A DNA stretch of 16,228 nucleotides from M55B167 sp046482825 (GTDB taxonomy: Bacteria; Verrucomicrobiota; Kiritimatiellia; RFP12; UBA1067): contig JAWOEI010000029.1 in NCBI GenBank assembly GCA_046482825.1, forward strand, positions 1 through 16,228. The letters are read 5' to 3'. The first letter of the stretch is position 1, and each line of letters opens with the position of its first letter. Made by a program: the position numbers and the translations under genes. This document shows positions 1 to 7,259 of this stretch, piece by piece. Below the pieces are notes generated by a model. The model was not told where the DNA came from, did no database searches, and saw only the letters and a program-made list of their open reading frames with translations.

Positions 1-2948
1 TCCGAATATCGGCCGTCATCCGCCTCCACATGATACTGGTGCCAGGGGGAGATAAGATCAGCATCGGGATACATATTGGCGGGGACCGGATCCGGAGCGG
101 ATGCCGGATTATCACGGTGCGGGTAGGGATCGCGCCAGACAAGGGCTATCGCCCTGCCTCCGGCAAGTGAACGGGCACGGTCACCGAATGAGGCCGCCGT
201 TGCTTCAGCATTGATTAAATAGAGAAATAGCTGCTGCCGGTCGGAGAATGACTCCAGTGTATAGGAATAGAGCATCTTACGGTCCACGCCGTACAATTCC
301 TTCGTCAGAGTCAGCGGAAATGTCAGATCGATCACTGACGGCGCGGATGAAGGGTCGAAGGGCTGCTTAAGGTTTGAAGCGTCAGAGTACCAGCCGAAAT
401 ACGTATGTGTGCAGTATTCATCCCTGATGTTACGGGTCAGATCCGTATTGATTGTAGAATTGGTCCGGGCGTTGATAAGACAGCTCATCCATCCGTTAGT
501 AAACTCACCCCAGTTACTTTCTGAAAAAAGGTCAGTATAGTTATTGTTCTGAATGAGAGAGCGCGCATCGTCGAATTCTTCTTCTTCCATATGAGTTGAC
601 AACTTGTCCACCAGCCAATAATCAAGGGGAACGTTCTCAATAGCGGCCTGCAGAACTTTAGGAATATCCGAAAGCGGATTCACCCGCGCCCCGTTAAAAG
701 AACCGTCATCATTTGATCTGTAGAACCAGTCGAAAAGGTCATCATGCCGTTTTGTCGAGGGATCACCGACGGGGTCTCCATGGTCATAAAGACGGTAGGT
801 ACGGAACATTGCATCTTTATCGTTATCGTTATCGGCTCTGTTAAGAAAAGCGGAATAATCATAAGTAGCAAAATCCACAGCTTCATTAGCAGTAGGAGTA
901 TATTTAAAGGGACGGATAATATTGCCCAGCTCTCCGGCGGAATACATTTTCCCGGCATTTGACACACTCAGAAAAATATCAGAATCTCTTCCAGTTCCAT
1001 CCTGAATCAAATTTTGTGTCGAAGGGTTATGCGTTTCAGCTGCAGGAGCACTGCTCTGGACCCAGTTGGAAATCTTGTAGTTAAAACGCGGATCAGGAGT
1101 CTCAAGCCCTGTCCATTTAAAAGTCAGTGCCTGGGCTACATTAAAACCAGCCTGCAACGGAGCCGATTCATCTGTTTCAAAGTAGAGCCTGTGCTGCGAC
1201 CAAGTCACCCTCTTGTCAAATCGCATCTGTAATTCATTAGCAGTGCCTGCAGGAGGCGCCTCTCCAGCCATATACGTTGGAACCATATCAACATACTGAT
1301 CTGCACCCCCGCCAGCCTCTCGTATTCCAAGGAAACTGACGTATAGCGTAATACGGATGGCTTTCCCCACAGGAAATCGCGGATCCATAGAAGTGCCGTC
1401 ACCGCCACCACCACTGTTCCATATATCAAGGGGAGCGGTGGGCATACCCGGGAGCGGAACAACCTGCAGATCTATCGGCTCAAGATGGTAAGGTGAACCT
1501 CCGGCCCTCACATTCTGGTTCGGTGTAAAACTGTTAGCCGAGGGATTGTTTGCATAGGCTACATAATAACCCCCCCCTGGAGTAATTGGATCCGGCGGAA
1601 CAGAGCAGGGTCCCGCGGCATTGACATCCTCGGAATGAATTCTAAGAAACGCATTGACATCGATCTCAAAATCAGTTGTAACATCAGTCCGATAATCAGT
1701 GCGGAGAAACGGATACATGGTTTTAACGGAACAGGCAAGCGTTGCCGGCAGTTTATTCAGGTTTATCGAGATCACGGTCTCGTCACCTGGATCCGGATGA
1801 ACATCCTCCACCCGCGTTTCAAAAATGTTAAAAGCCGGCGGCCCGTTTATTTCAATCTGACACGCCATCGGAGCAATCTCAACCGATGGCACATTGTAGT
1901 TACTGGGAATATTATCGTCATCCAGATAATCGGCCAGAAGATCAGGAAAAGCTGACTCACGGTATTTCCCGCTGAAATCAGCACTTGAGTTTGCCACTGC
2001 ACCCTCCAGAGCTGTTGAAAACTTGGAATTAAGAGTCGGCGAACTAGCAGTAATATCATCAAATGCTCCATCCTTAAGGTTGAATGCCTCCACCTCAACC
2101 GGTTCCGCCATGGCCTTGCCCTCGGTAATCAGAACATGATTGTCAGCATAATCAAAATAAGAGTCATCCTGATTATTAATATAATTATGATAGGGACTAC
2201 TGAATGGTTTTCCTTCATCTCCATAATGTTCATACATACACGCATAAAAATCGCTCAGTGTACTGTAGCGTTTGTCCGTATTTTCCACATGCTTGTCAAA
2301 TGTTTCACGGTCGGTCTGGGAGTCGAAAAAATGGGCCAGACTCACCCGGTGGCGGTCGGCGTCACGCACTGCGGCCTTGCAACTGTTCACATTCAGCATA
2401 TCAGAAACATTAATACAGCTGTAAGCATAACGACCGACAACCGCTTCACCGTATGCAAGCTCGCCATCCATATCCTTATTCGGCATGCTCAGATCACGCC
2501 ATTTGGGCCCTTCATAAGTTTTATTGGCCCCTGGATCGACAGGTTTCACCGCATATCTTCTCACATCATTAACGAGAATTCCCGGAATGTAACTGAGTGC
2601 ATCCATGCTCAGCACGCGGGCATCATTATCATTATTCTCGCTGTTGACCACAGCGGAATTCCGCACACGTCCCGGCCAGTCAGGAAACTTGCGCTTATTG
2701 GGAGCACCTTTGATAGTGGTGGCCCTCAGCTCAGAGTCGATTTCATCGATAGCACGATAGAGGGCCGCATTCAGCAGATGGCGAGCACTGGATGCATGGC
2801 GATAATTGGAGGAAGCCTGCCTCTCAACACGCATATAAACGGCAAAAGCAACCGCACTGATCATCATGAAGGTGAGAAAACCAAGAACAATAAGAAGCGC
2901 GGAACCTTTGCGTTCTCTCTTTTCTCTGCATCTAAACTTTTTAAACAT
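1..2948 (-). CDS. Very large GspK-like / Verru_Chthon cassette protein A-like pseudopilin, 3' end outside window
   Basis: The frame is open from the ATG at 2948 to the left edge, giving at least 982 residues. I checked the register for stops line by line and found none. AAGGA lies 7 bases before the ATG. The N-terminus is a basic leader ending RKG at residues 13-15, followed by SALLIVLGFL and a hydrophobic segment to about residue 38. Position +5 after the Gly is Ile rather than Glu, as is usual for GspK-type minor pseudopilins. The rest is soluble, rich in Asp, Asn and Tyr, with a Gly-rich stretch near 510, MYSAGELGN at 668-676 and VWRDPYPH near 937-944. The size and position after the D, B and C-like genes suggest Verru_Chthon cassette protein A. 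GspK proteins are usually a few hundred residues, so this would be a much enlarged tip or cargo-like subunit. The family call is inference; the prepilin-like N-terminus is seen. Confidence 0.8.
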   Translation of the reverse strand, partial: MFKKFRCREKRERKGSALLIVLGFLTFMMISAVAFAVYMRVERQASSNYRHASSARHLLNAALYRAIDEIDSELRATTIKGAPNKRKFPDWPGRVRNSAVVNSENNDNDARVLSMDALSYIPGILVNDVRRYAVKPVDPGANKTYEGPKWRDLSMPNKDMDGELAYGEAVVGRYAYSCINVSDMLNVNSCKAAVRDADRHRVSLAHFFDSQTDRETFDKHVENTDKRYSTLSDFYACMYEHYGDEGKPFSSPYHNYINNQDDSYFDYADNHVLITEGKAMAEPVEVEAFNLKDGAFDDITASSPTLNSKFSTALEGAVANSSADFSGKYRESAFPDLLADYLDDDNIPSNYNVPSVEIAPMACQIEINGPPAFNIFETRVEDVHPDPGDETVISINLNKLPATLACSVKTMYPFLRTDYRTDVTTDFEIDVNAFLRIHSEDVNAAGPCSVPPDPITPGGGYYVAYANNPSANSFTPNQNVRAGGSPYHLEPIDLQVVPLPGMPTAPLDIWNSGGGGDGTSMDPRFPVGKAIRITLYVSFLGIREAGGGADQYVDMVPTYMAGEAPPAGTANELQMRFDKRVTWSQHRLYFETDESAPLQAGFNVAQALTFKWTGLETPDPRFNYKISNWVQSSAPAAETHNPSTQNLIQDGTGRDSDIFLSVSNAGKMYSAGELGNIIRPFKYTPTANEAVDFATYDYSAFLNRADNDNDKDAMFRTYRLYDHGDPVGDPSTKRHDDLFDWFYRSNDDGSFNGARVNPLSDIPKVLQAAIENVPLDYWLVDKLSTHMEEEEFDDARSLIQNNNYTDLFSESNWGEFTNGWMSCLINARTNSTINTDLTRNIRDEYCTHTYFGWYSDASNLKQPFDPSSAPSVIDLTFPLTLTKELYGVDRKMLYSYTLESFSDRQQLFLYLINAEATAASFGDRARSLAGGRAIALVWRDPYPHRDNPASAPDPVPANMYPDADLISPWHQYHVEADDGRYS

Positions 2949-2973
2949 AACTGAATCCTTAAAAAATAGTCTT

Positions 2974-2997
2974 GTAGCAGGCTGAAGCCTGTACTAC
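2974..2997. repeat. GTAG-headed hairpin repeat, copy A
   Basis: GTAG and CTAC flank a perfect 6-bp inverted repeat, CAGGCT-GA-AGCCTG. The same hairpin core recurs at 3131-3153. The element sits just upstream of the large GspK-like gene, between it and the preceding pilin gene. No T-run follows on either strand, so it does not look like a standard terminator. Confidence 0.75.
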
Positions 2998-3013
2998 GAA
3001 CGCGCCGACGTAT

Positions 3014-3035
3014 GTAGTTCACACTTCAGTGTGCT
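3014..3035 (+). repeat. GTAG-headed hairpin repeat, copy B with changed stem
   Basis: This reads GTAGTT then CACACT-TC-AGTGTG. It matches the reverse complement of copies A and C in the GTAGT head and the central CTTCAG, but the stem bases differ and remain fully complementary. The paired changes suggest that the stem is maintained as a structure. Confidence 0.65.
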
Positions 3036-3090
3036 GGCCATAATCCACGTTCGGCAAGGCTGTCCGTCGGGCCTACTAAAGTTACTCACA

Positions 3091-3115
3091 GAGGGCATCG
3101 AGGCCAATGCCCCTC
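3091..3115. other. Bulged inverted repeat between pilin genes
   Basis: GAGGGCAT at 3091-3098 pairs with ATGCCCCTC ending at 3115, with one extra C as a bulge and an 8-base loop. It lies between hairpin copies B and C in a 264-base gap that holds only short repeats and no gene. No function can be assigned. Confidence 0.4.
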
Positions 3116-3130
3116 CCGTGTCCCGTATCC

Positions 3131-3153
3131 TAGCAGGCTGAAGCCTGAACTAC
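3131..3153 (-). repeat. GTAG-headed hairpin repeat, copy C
   Basis: TAGCAGGCTGAAGCCTG followed by AACTAC. On the minus strand it reads GTAGTT, then the CAGGCT/AGCCTG hairpin. The core is identical to copy A about 157 bases away. Confidence 0.75.
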
Positions 3154-3160
3154 AAACCAC

Positions 3161-3188
3161 ATCCAACATTCCACATCCTACATTCCAC
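3161..3188 (-). repeat. Four degenerate heptamers of the GTGGGAT family
   Basis: Read on the minus strand this is GTGGAAT, GTAGGAT, GTGGAAT, GTTGGAT in direct succession. Each unit differs by one base from the GTGGGAT unit of the array at the right edge of the window. It immediately follows hairpin copy C and lies 25 bases from the 3' end of the neighbouring pilin gene. Confidence 0.6.
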
Positions 3189-3212
3189 AGAGCGAAGCGA
3201 CAACAATCCGCC

Positions 3213-3653
3213 TCACTGCACCGCCGGACGATGGCGGTTAGGAAAAGTTACGGCTACACCGAATTCATCCGTTGGTATTTTTTCATCTTTCTGCCTGATG
3301 AGTCTGAACTGATACGGCGTTCCCCACGGATCCACAAACTTATCATTCACCAGCTGAACATCCAGATAAACGTTTTCCCCGGGATTATCTCCGAGGAGCT
3401 CCGCCAGATTGGAAGCATCGGCAACCAGATTTTCCCCTTGAATGGCAACAGGCCAGTCGTCATACGATGATTCGTAAGCCAGCCAGGCATTCATCAGCGC
3501 ACGGACTTCAGCGTTGGCTTTGACTATACGCGCCTGAGTGCGTGCCTTGCTCAGGCCGCCGAAGGTAACACCCATCAGAATACTCAACATGCCGAGAACC
3601 ACCAGCATCTCAACCAGCGTGAAAGCGTTGCTTCTATTATTCAGTTTTTTCAT
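3213..3653 (-). CDS. GspG-like pseudopilin
   Basis: A prepilin-like protein of 146 residues. I chose the ATG at 3653 because AGGA lies 9 bases upstream and it gives a short basic leader, MKKLNNRSNA. An ATG further out at 3689 would add 12 residues before the leader and overlap the upstream gene. Cleavage is expected before Phe11 in NA-FTLVEML, with Ala instead of the usual Gly at -1 and Glu at +5. A hydrophobic helix runs to about residue 33. DPWGTPYQF at 108-116 is the signature of the major pseudopilin GspG. It would be an inner-membrane, then fibre, subunit of a secretion pseudopilus. It starts 23 bases after the stop of the upstream pilin gene, so it is probably in the same operon. Which of the several GspG-like proteins here is the main subunit cannot be told. 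Confidence 0.85.
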   Translation of the reverse strand: MKKLNNRSNAFTLVEMLVVLGMLSILMGVTFGGLSKARTQARIVKANAEVRALMNAWLAYESSYDDWPVAIQGENLVADASNLAELLGDNPGENVYLDVQLVNDKFVDPWGTPYQFRLIRQKDEKIPTDEFGVAVTFPNRHRPAVQ

Positions 3654-3676
3654 AATTTCTATCCTGAAAACAGATT

Positions 3677-4342
3677 TTACTTGGCCCATGTGCGGATATC
3701 ATCATCTGTATTCCACTTGCCGTCCGGTCCTGCAGACTCCGCCCCTACATCAAGCGCGTAACCCTGGGAAACAACCTTGGCCTTTGAGTAAATAAAAAGT
3801 GGAAGACCGGATGCTTCCGCCAGACCATCGACACACTTGAATCTATCAAGCGTCGTCGTTGGCGCGTCAGCATTCACACGTACTGCGAAATCACGCACCT
3901 GAGTTACAACATCTTTGGTGGAACCATCGGCATTCAGATAGGTTTCAGTTCTGTTTCCGGACGTATTATAGGTTATAAACGAAACAGAACGTCTCGGTTT
4001 TGTCAGGTCCGGTGTTCCATCATCTCTCAGTTCAAATCCTGTCGAATCCAGCGTATAAAAACTGATTGTTGAACCGTCAAACTGCTGGCTTCCGCCCAGT
4101 TTATTGCGCACCTCATCATCGATGGCATTCTCATCCACCGCCTTGGCGGCGTCGCGCTGAATGGCGCCTACCAGAGAACGCACCTGCGTGAAAGCGTCCG
4201 CGCGTCTAAGACCCACACGCCAGGCAATGCCCGTCTGCTGGAACAACATGCCCAGCATCATCACAATCACCATCAGAATGGTAGCTGCTACCAGCACCTC
4301 TATCATGGAAAAGCCAGCTTTTCTGTTGCTTCTTAAATGCAT
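3677..4342 (-). CDS. Pseudopilin, Verru_Chthon cassette protein C-like (GspJ-like)
   Basis: A prepilin-like protein of 221 residues with leader MHLRSNRKAG, cleavage before Phe11 in AG-FSMIEVLVAATIL, and Glu at +5. A hydrophobic segment runs to about residue 34, then MLFQQTGIAWRVGLRRADAF. This layout, with an early run of polar residues in a long N-terminal helix, is typical of GspJ and of Verru_Chthon cassette C proteins. The C-terminus AGPDGKWNTDDDIRTW at 204-219 resembles the end of GspG proteins, which binds calcium there in known structures. In-frame ATGs at 4357 and 4375 are also possible and none has a good ribosome binding site. The start is therefore uncertain, and three hairpin repeats lie just upstream. 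It is followed closely by the 146-residue GspG-like gene. Confidence 0.78.
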   Translation of the reverse strand: MHLRSNRKAGFSMIEVLVAATILMVIVMMLGMLFQQTGIAWRVGLRRADAFTQVRSLVGAIQRDAAKAVDENAIDDEVRNKLGGSQQFDGSTISFYTLDSTGFELRDDGTPDLTKPRRSVSFITYNTSGNRTETYLNADGSTKDVVTQVRDFAVRVNADAPTTTLDRFKCVDGLAEASGLPLFIYSKAKVVSQGYALDVGAESAGPDGKWNTDDDIRTWAK

Positions 4343-4389
4343 AACTCTGTTAATCATATTCTGTTTCGCAATCATTGAACCAGTCAGTT

Positions 4390-4476
4390 GCAATGTAGTA
4401 GTCGCTTTTTAAGCGACCGCAATGTAGTAGTCGCTTTTTAAGCGACCGCAGTGTAGTAGTCGCTTTTTAAGCGACA
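4390..4476 (+). repeat. Three tandem 29-bp hairpin repeats
   Basis: Units are 4390-4418, 4419-4447 and 4448-4476. Each contains GTAGTA followed by the inverted repeat GTCGCTT-TTT-AAGCGAC (7-bp stem, 3-base loop). Hairpins are at 4401-4417, 4430-4446 and 4459-4475. Units 1 and 2 are identical; unit 3 has GCAGT instead of GCAAT and ends in A. They sit between two pilin genes, within 50 bases of the downstream start. There are no spacers between units, so this is not a CRISPR array. Confidence 0.85.
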
Positions 4477-4498
4477 TTTTTCCGGCTGCACCGGATCA

Positions 4499-4650
4499 GA
4501 GGACCCTTCCCTGAAACATCACTTCCGCATAAAAAATCAGATTGTTGGTGTAATTCTGGTAGTTCTCAGTCTTGGAGGACCCTTCCCTGAAACATCACTT
4601 CCGCATAAAAAATCGGATTGTTGGTGTAATTCTGGTAGTTCTTAGTCTTG
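4499..4650. repeat. 76-bp tandem duplication at the 3' end of a pilin gene
   Basis: 4499-4574 and 4575-4650 match at 74 of 76 positions; the differences are 4539/4615 and 4567/4643. The inner copy is coding. The outer copy supplies the last few codons and the present stop, then becomes non-coding. Because 76 is not a multiple of three, the outer copy is read in a different frame. Confidence 0.9.
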
Positions 4651-5063
4651 TCGGTTGACTGTATCATAATTCCCATAATCCTGTCCGAAAGCCCCGGAAC
4701 AAGGGCACAGGTAACTTCATAACGCTTCCCTAACGAAGGAGCGTCACTCCATTCGGGATCCTTCTCAAATAACGAAGGATCGTCCTTAAAAAAAGATGGC
4801 CACTGCCCCGGAGCAAGCTCGGAAACACTGCTCCACTGGTCCCAGGTGATATTTTTCTGTGAAGCAATAGCCACTGCCTGATTCAGCATGTAATCCGCAA
4901 ACATGGTCTGTTTGATATCCGCCTGCCCCTGCATGCTTTCCCGCAGTCCCAGAGGGTAAAGCGCAATCATGCCGAGAATCCCGACTGACAGCACAAAGAC
5001 GGCCATATTGACCTCCATCAGGGAGAAACCGTCTCCGGCCAATATTTTTTTCAATAAATTCAT
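4566..5063 (-). CDS. Pseudopilin, Verru_Chthon cassette protein B-like (GspI/PilV-like), altered C-terminus
   Basis: A prepilin-like protein of 165 residues. Leader MNLLKKILAGDG, cleavage before Phe13 in DG-FSLMEVNMAVFVLSVGILG, Glu at +5. The mature start continues ALYPLGLRESMQGQAD, in which a Leu-Tyr-Pro-Leu-Gly turn follows the membrane helix, as in Verru_Chthon cassette B and PilV-like proteins. The ATG at 5063 is one base beyond the upstream TAG at 5065-5067, with GGA a few bases before it, so translation is probably coupled. The protein now ends GRVLQD. The 76-bp tandem duplication has displaced an older stop at 4496-4498 that would have ended it at GRVL. The change is small and probably harmless. 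The membrane-anchored pilin role is well supported; the subfamily is inference. Confidence 0.82.
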   Translation of the reverse strand: MNLLKKILAGDGFSLMEVNMAVFVLSVGILGMIALYPLGLRESMQGQADIKQTMFADYMLNQAVAIASQKNITWDQWSSVSELAPGQWPSFFKDDPSLFEKDPEWSDAPSLGKRYEVTCALVPGLSDRIMGIMIQSTDKTKNYQNYTNNPIFYAEVMFQGRVLQD

Positions 5064-5064
5064 T

Positions 5065-5871
5065 CTAGTTCCAGTCTTCATCATACTTAATCCCGCCCGC
5101 TTGCGAGACATCAATTGTATTTTTCTTGTAGGGTGAGTTAATTTCCTCAATCGTGAAAGACTCCCCTGATGTGGCCCGGCCATCAGGCAGGAAAGTCACG
5201 AACTCCACTTTCGTTTTGCTACTTCCGATAGTGCTGAATTGAAAACTCCTCGGCAGTGTCTGAGCGGGAGCGGCTTCAACCCCGTAGGAATCTCCGATCT
5301 CCCAGCTTACATTTCCTCGTGCAGGAATATTATTATTGATTTCAAAAGCGTATGCATTTATGTCACGATCCATTCCCGATACGGGTGCATAACGGTCATC
5401 CAATCGATATTTCTCAACCCCGAGATTCACAAAGGAGAAGCCGCCTCTTGTCAGGTTATAGAGTTTCATCGCGCCGCCATAACTTCCGGAATGAATTTCT
5501 TCTCCGAAAATCGTATCCAGTGCTGTAAATTCATCAACCAGTTTGTTACCGACTTTATCAGAGATGCGTCCTATCCCCTTGCACATAACGTAGGTGGGTC
5601 TGAAATCTTCATCCTCGTTTCCGGTAATATCATTGAAACACACAACACTCACCCGGGTATTGTCCATGCAGGCCATCTGCCGCGCCTGAATCAGTGTGTT
5701 GGCCAGGTTGTTCACTGCACTGCGACGCCCCATTCCCCTGACAGCGGAAAAATAGCTGGTCACAGCCAGAGTGGTAAGCAATGCCATAACCGACATAACC
5801 GCAAGCAGTTCCAAAAGGGAAAAGCCGGCATTCTGTCTGCATTCAAGCCGAATAGTTTTTATCATCCTCAT
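5065..5871 (-). CDS. Pseudopilin, Verru_Chthon cassette protein D-like (GspH-like)
   Basis: A prepilin-like protein of 268 residues. The chosen ATG at 5871 has GGTGG 7 bases upstream; ATGs at 5892 and 5865 are alternatives. Cleavage is expected before Phe17 in NAG-FSLLELLAVMSVMALLT, Glu at +5. After the membrane helix comes RRSAVNNLANTLIQARQMACMDNTRVSVVCF, the pattern of GspH/FimT-type minor pseudopilins: a helix with ARQ.A followed by a beta strand. VEFVTFLPDGRAT at 222-234 is a second GspH-like element. It is longer than a typical GspH, which fits the Verru_Chthon D family. It starts the D-B-C order with the next two genes and abuts the next start codon by one base. It would be a minor pilin at the fibre tip or initiation complex. 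Confidence 0.8.
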   Translation of the reverse strand: MRMIKTIRLECRQNAGFSLLELLAVMSVMALLTTLAVTSYFSAVRGMGRRSAVNNLANTLIQARQMACMDNTRVSVVCFNDITGNEDEDFRPTYVMCKGIGRISDKVGNKLVDEFTALDTIFGEEIHSGSYGGAMKLYNLTRGGFSFVNLGVEKYRLDDRYAPVSGMDRDINAYAFEINNNIPARGNVSWEIGDSYGVEAAPAQTLPRSFQFSTIGSSKTKVEFVTFLPDGRATSGESFTIEEINSPYKKNTIDVSQAGGIKYDEDWN

Positions 5872-5913
5872 TTTTCGACCACCAAAAAACATTTTACATC
5901 TTCATCTGGAAAA

Positions 5914-5943
5914 TTTCGTGTTTTTCGTGCCTTTCGTGGTTAA
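5914..5943 (+). repeat. TTTCGTG-type short repeat element, copy 1
   Basis: Three imperfect direct repeats of TTTCGTG with spacers, ending GTGGTTAA. A second, very similar element is at 10021-10053, and both are preceded by CATCTG. It lies in the 115-base gap between two pilin genes. Function unknown. Confidence 0.65.
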
Positions 5944-5986
5944 AGAATTAAATAATTCCTATGTATTACATAAATTCAATCGGACA

Positions 5987-6544
5987 TCAGAATTCGTGAT
6001 CCTTCACTTTATCCATTTCGTCCTTAGTATAAACCTTGACAGAATCGGTATCTGAATTGTAACGGACTCCGTAAAAGAAAAACTGTGAAGTTTCGCTCGG
6101 ATTTGGGTAACCGATGCAGATATCCGAAGGACTGAGCCCCCGCTCAAGAGCATCCTTGACCGTCATCCGGTTGCCGTTGACTTCACATAGAAGCGCGGAT
6201 GCATCCAGATAGGGAACATTAGAATCAAGCATCTCCTCAAAAACAACAGAATTGTTCTTATTGATTCTCGGATGATCCTGGTCATAAGCCCAGTATAATC
6301 CGCGACTGTGTGTGGACTGGTACATGTTGTTGACTCGAAAAGGCCATTTATTATATGCGGCATGATAGTTCTCTATGGCAGCCTGCAACGCGACTTTGGT
6401 AGATTTAGCACGTTTCAGACGACTACCCCTGACCGCCTTGATGGCAGCACCGGTTGCCAGAGATGCAATAATCGCTATAACTCCCACAACAACCATCAAT
6501 TCCATTATGGTGAAACCTCTGCTGTCTCTATTCCGTGTTTTCAT
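5987..6544 (-). CDS. Prepilin-like protein, GspG-type N-terminus
   Basis: A prepilin-like protein of 185 residues. The ATG at 6544 gives the leader MKTRNRDSRG and cleavage before Phe11 in RG-FTIMELMVVVGVIAIIASLA, Glu at +5. A longer reading from 6604 would need a TTG start. After the helix, KSTKVALQAAIENYHAAYNKWP at about 48-68 is the usual GspG/PilE pattern in which the chain pairs an N-terminal helix with a W-P turn. The C-terminal half has no motif I recognise and lacks the DPWG element. It lies between the 211-residue pilin gene and the D-like gene, separated by 68 and 115 bases. It is probably another fibre subunit; its exact role is unknown. Confidence 0.78.
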   Translation of the reverse strand: MKTRNRDSRGFTIMELMVVVGVIAIIASLATGAAIKAVRGSRLKRAKSTKVALQAAIENYHAAYNKWPFRVNNMYQSTHSRGLYWAYDQDHPRINKNNSVVFEEMLDSNVPYLDASALLCEVNGNRMTVKDALERGLSPSDICIGYPNPSETSQFFFYGVRYNSDTDSVKVYTKDEMDKVKDHEF

Positions 6545-6612
6545 AATCTCACATTCACTTGTTTTTCTATTACTCTCTGTAATAAAAATCAGGCGGCCAG
6601 ACAAACAATACC

Positions 6613-7248
6613 TTAATTCTCAGCCTGTACTTTTGAGTGATCCCAGCTGATAAGGTCATCATAAGGATAACGCCTTCCCGAATTTTCAAAATCATCTTTT
6701 CCGTCAGGACCACGGGACCACAGTATCACATTGCCGCGGATTTTCAACCCCAGGGGAGAACCCTCGGATCCATCCACATATCCGTCGTAATTCTCATCCA
6801 AGCGGAATTGTATGCGATGATCGCTTATGTCAACACCATCCGTTCCGGTATGTGTTTCGGAAGTGACATCCGGGTTGCGCCGCAACTGATCTCGCCCCCA
6901 GTCATCCAGCAACCCGAAACGATCCAGAGATGTGCTTGTGGAAGGATCATCAGGAACAACCAGGTCCAGGAGATCCTCGTCGCTTAACTCCTTTGCCACA
7001 TTATAATCAATCTCCCGGGCTTCCAGCATAGTCGCAGACCAAGCTCGTTTCTGCTGAAGGTACAGATTCATGGCCACCTTGGCATCAGTCACCGTAGTAA
7101 GAGCTTTAGCCCGTTTGGCAGCCTTCTTCAGGTGGGTAACGGAGGGAAGCAGCGTAGCAGCGATAATACCCAGTATCCCGATAATCACCAGCATTTCAAT
7201 AAGAGTAAAACCGGATACCCGACTCTTTTCATATTCCGATAACTTCAT
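6613..7248 (-). CDS. GspG-like pseudopilin with an EF-hand loop
   Basis: A prepilin-like protein of 211 residues. The ATG at 7248 has AGGA 8 bases upstream and starts 11 bases after the upstream stop. Leader MKLSEYEKSRVSG, cleavage before Phe14 in SG-FTLIEMLVIIGILGIIAATLLP, Glu at +5. Helix residues ALTTVTDAKVAMNLYLQQKRAWS follow the GspG pattern. DENYDGYVDGSE at 151-162 matches a canonical 12-residue EF-hand loop (Asp1, Asn3, Asp5, Gly6, Asp9, Glu12). The end, WSRGPDGKDDFEN then DDLISWD around 177-203, matches the calcium-binding tail of GspG. It would be a calcium-stabilised pseudopilin subunit. Binding is inferred from the motifs only. Confidence 0.85.
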   Translation of the reverse strand: MKLSEYEKSRVSGFTLIEMLVIIGILGIIAATLLPSVTHLKKAAKRAKALTTVTDAKVAMNLYLQQKRAWSATMLEAREIDYNVAKELSDEDLLDLVVPDDPSTSTSLDRFGLLDDWGRDQLRRNPDVTSETHTGTDGVDISDHRIQFRLDENYDGYVDGSEGSPLGLKIRGNVILWSRGPDGKDDFENSGRRYPYDDLISWDHSKVQAEN

Positions 7249-7259
7249 TCTTCATTCCT

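Noticed and set aside
2136..2954. Plus-strand open frame of 272 codons
   Set aside because: It is exactly antisense and in codon register with the GspK-like gene, whose prepilin N-terminus and good ribosome binding site make the minus strand the coding one.
5239..5943. Plus-strand open frame of 234 codons
   Set aside because: Antisense to the D-like pilin gene; no recognisable motif, and the minus-strand product has a clear prepilin leader.
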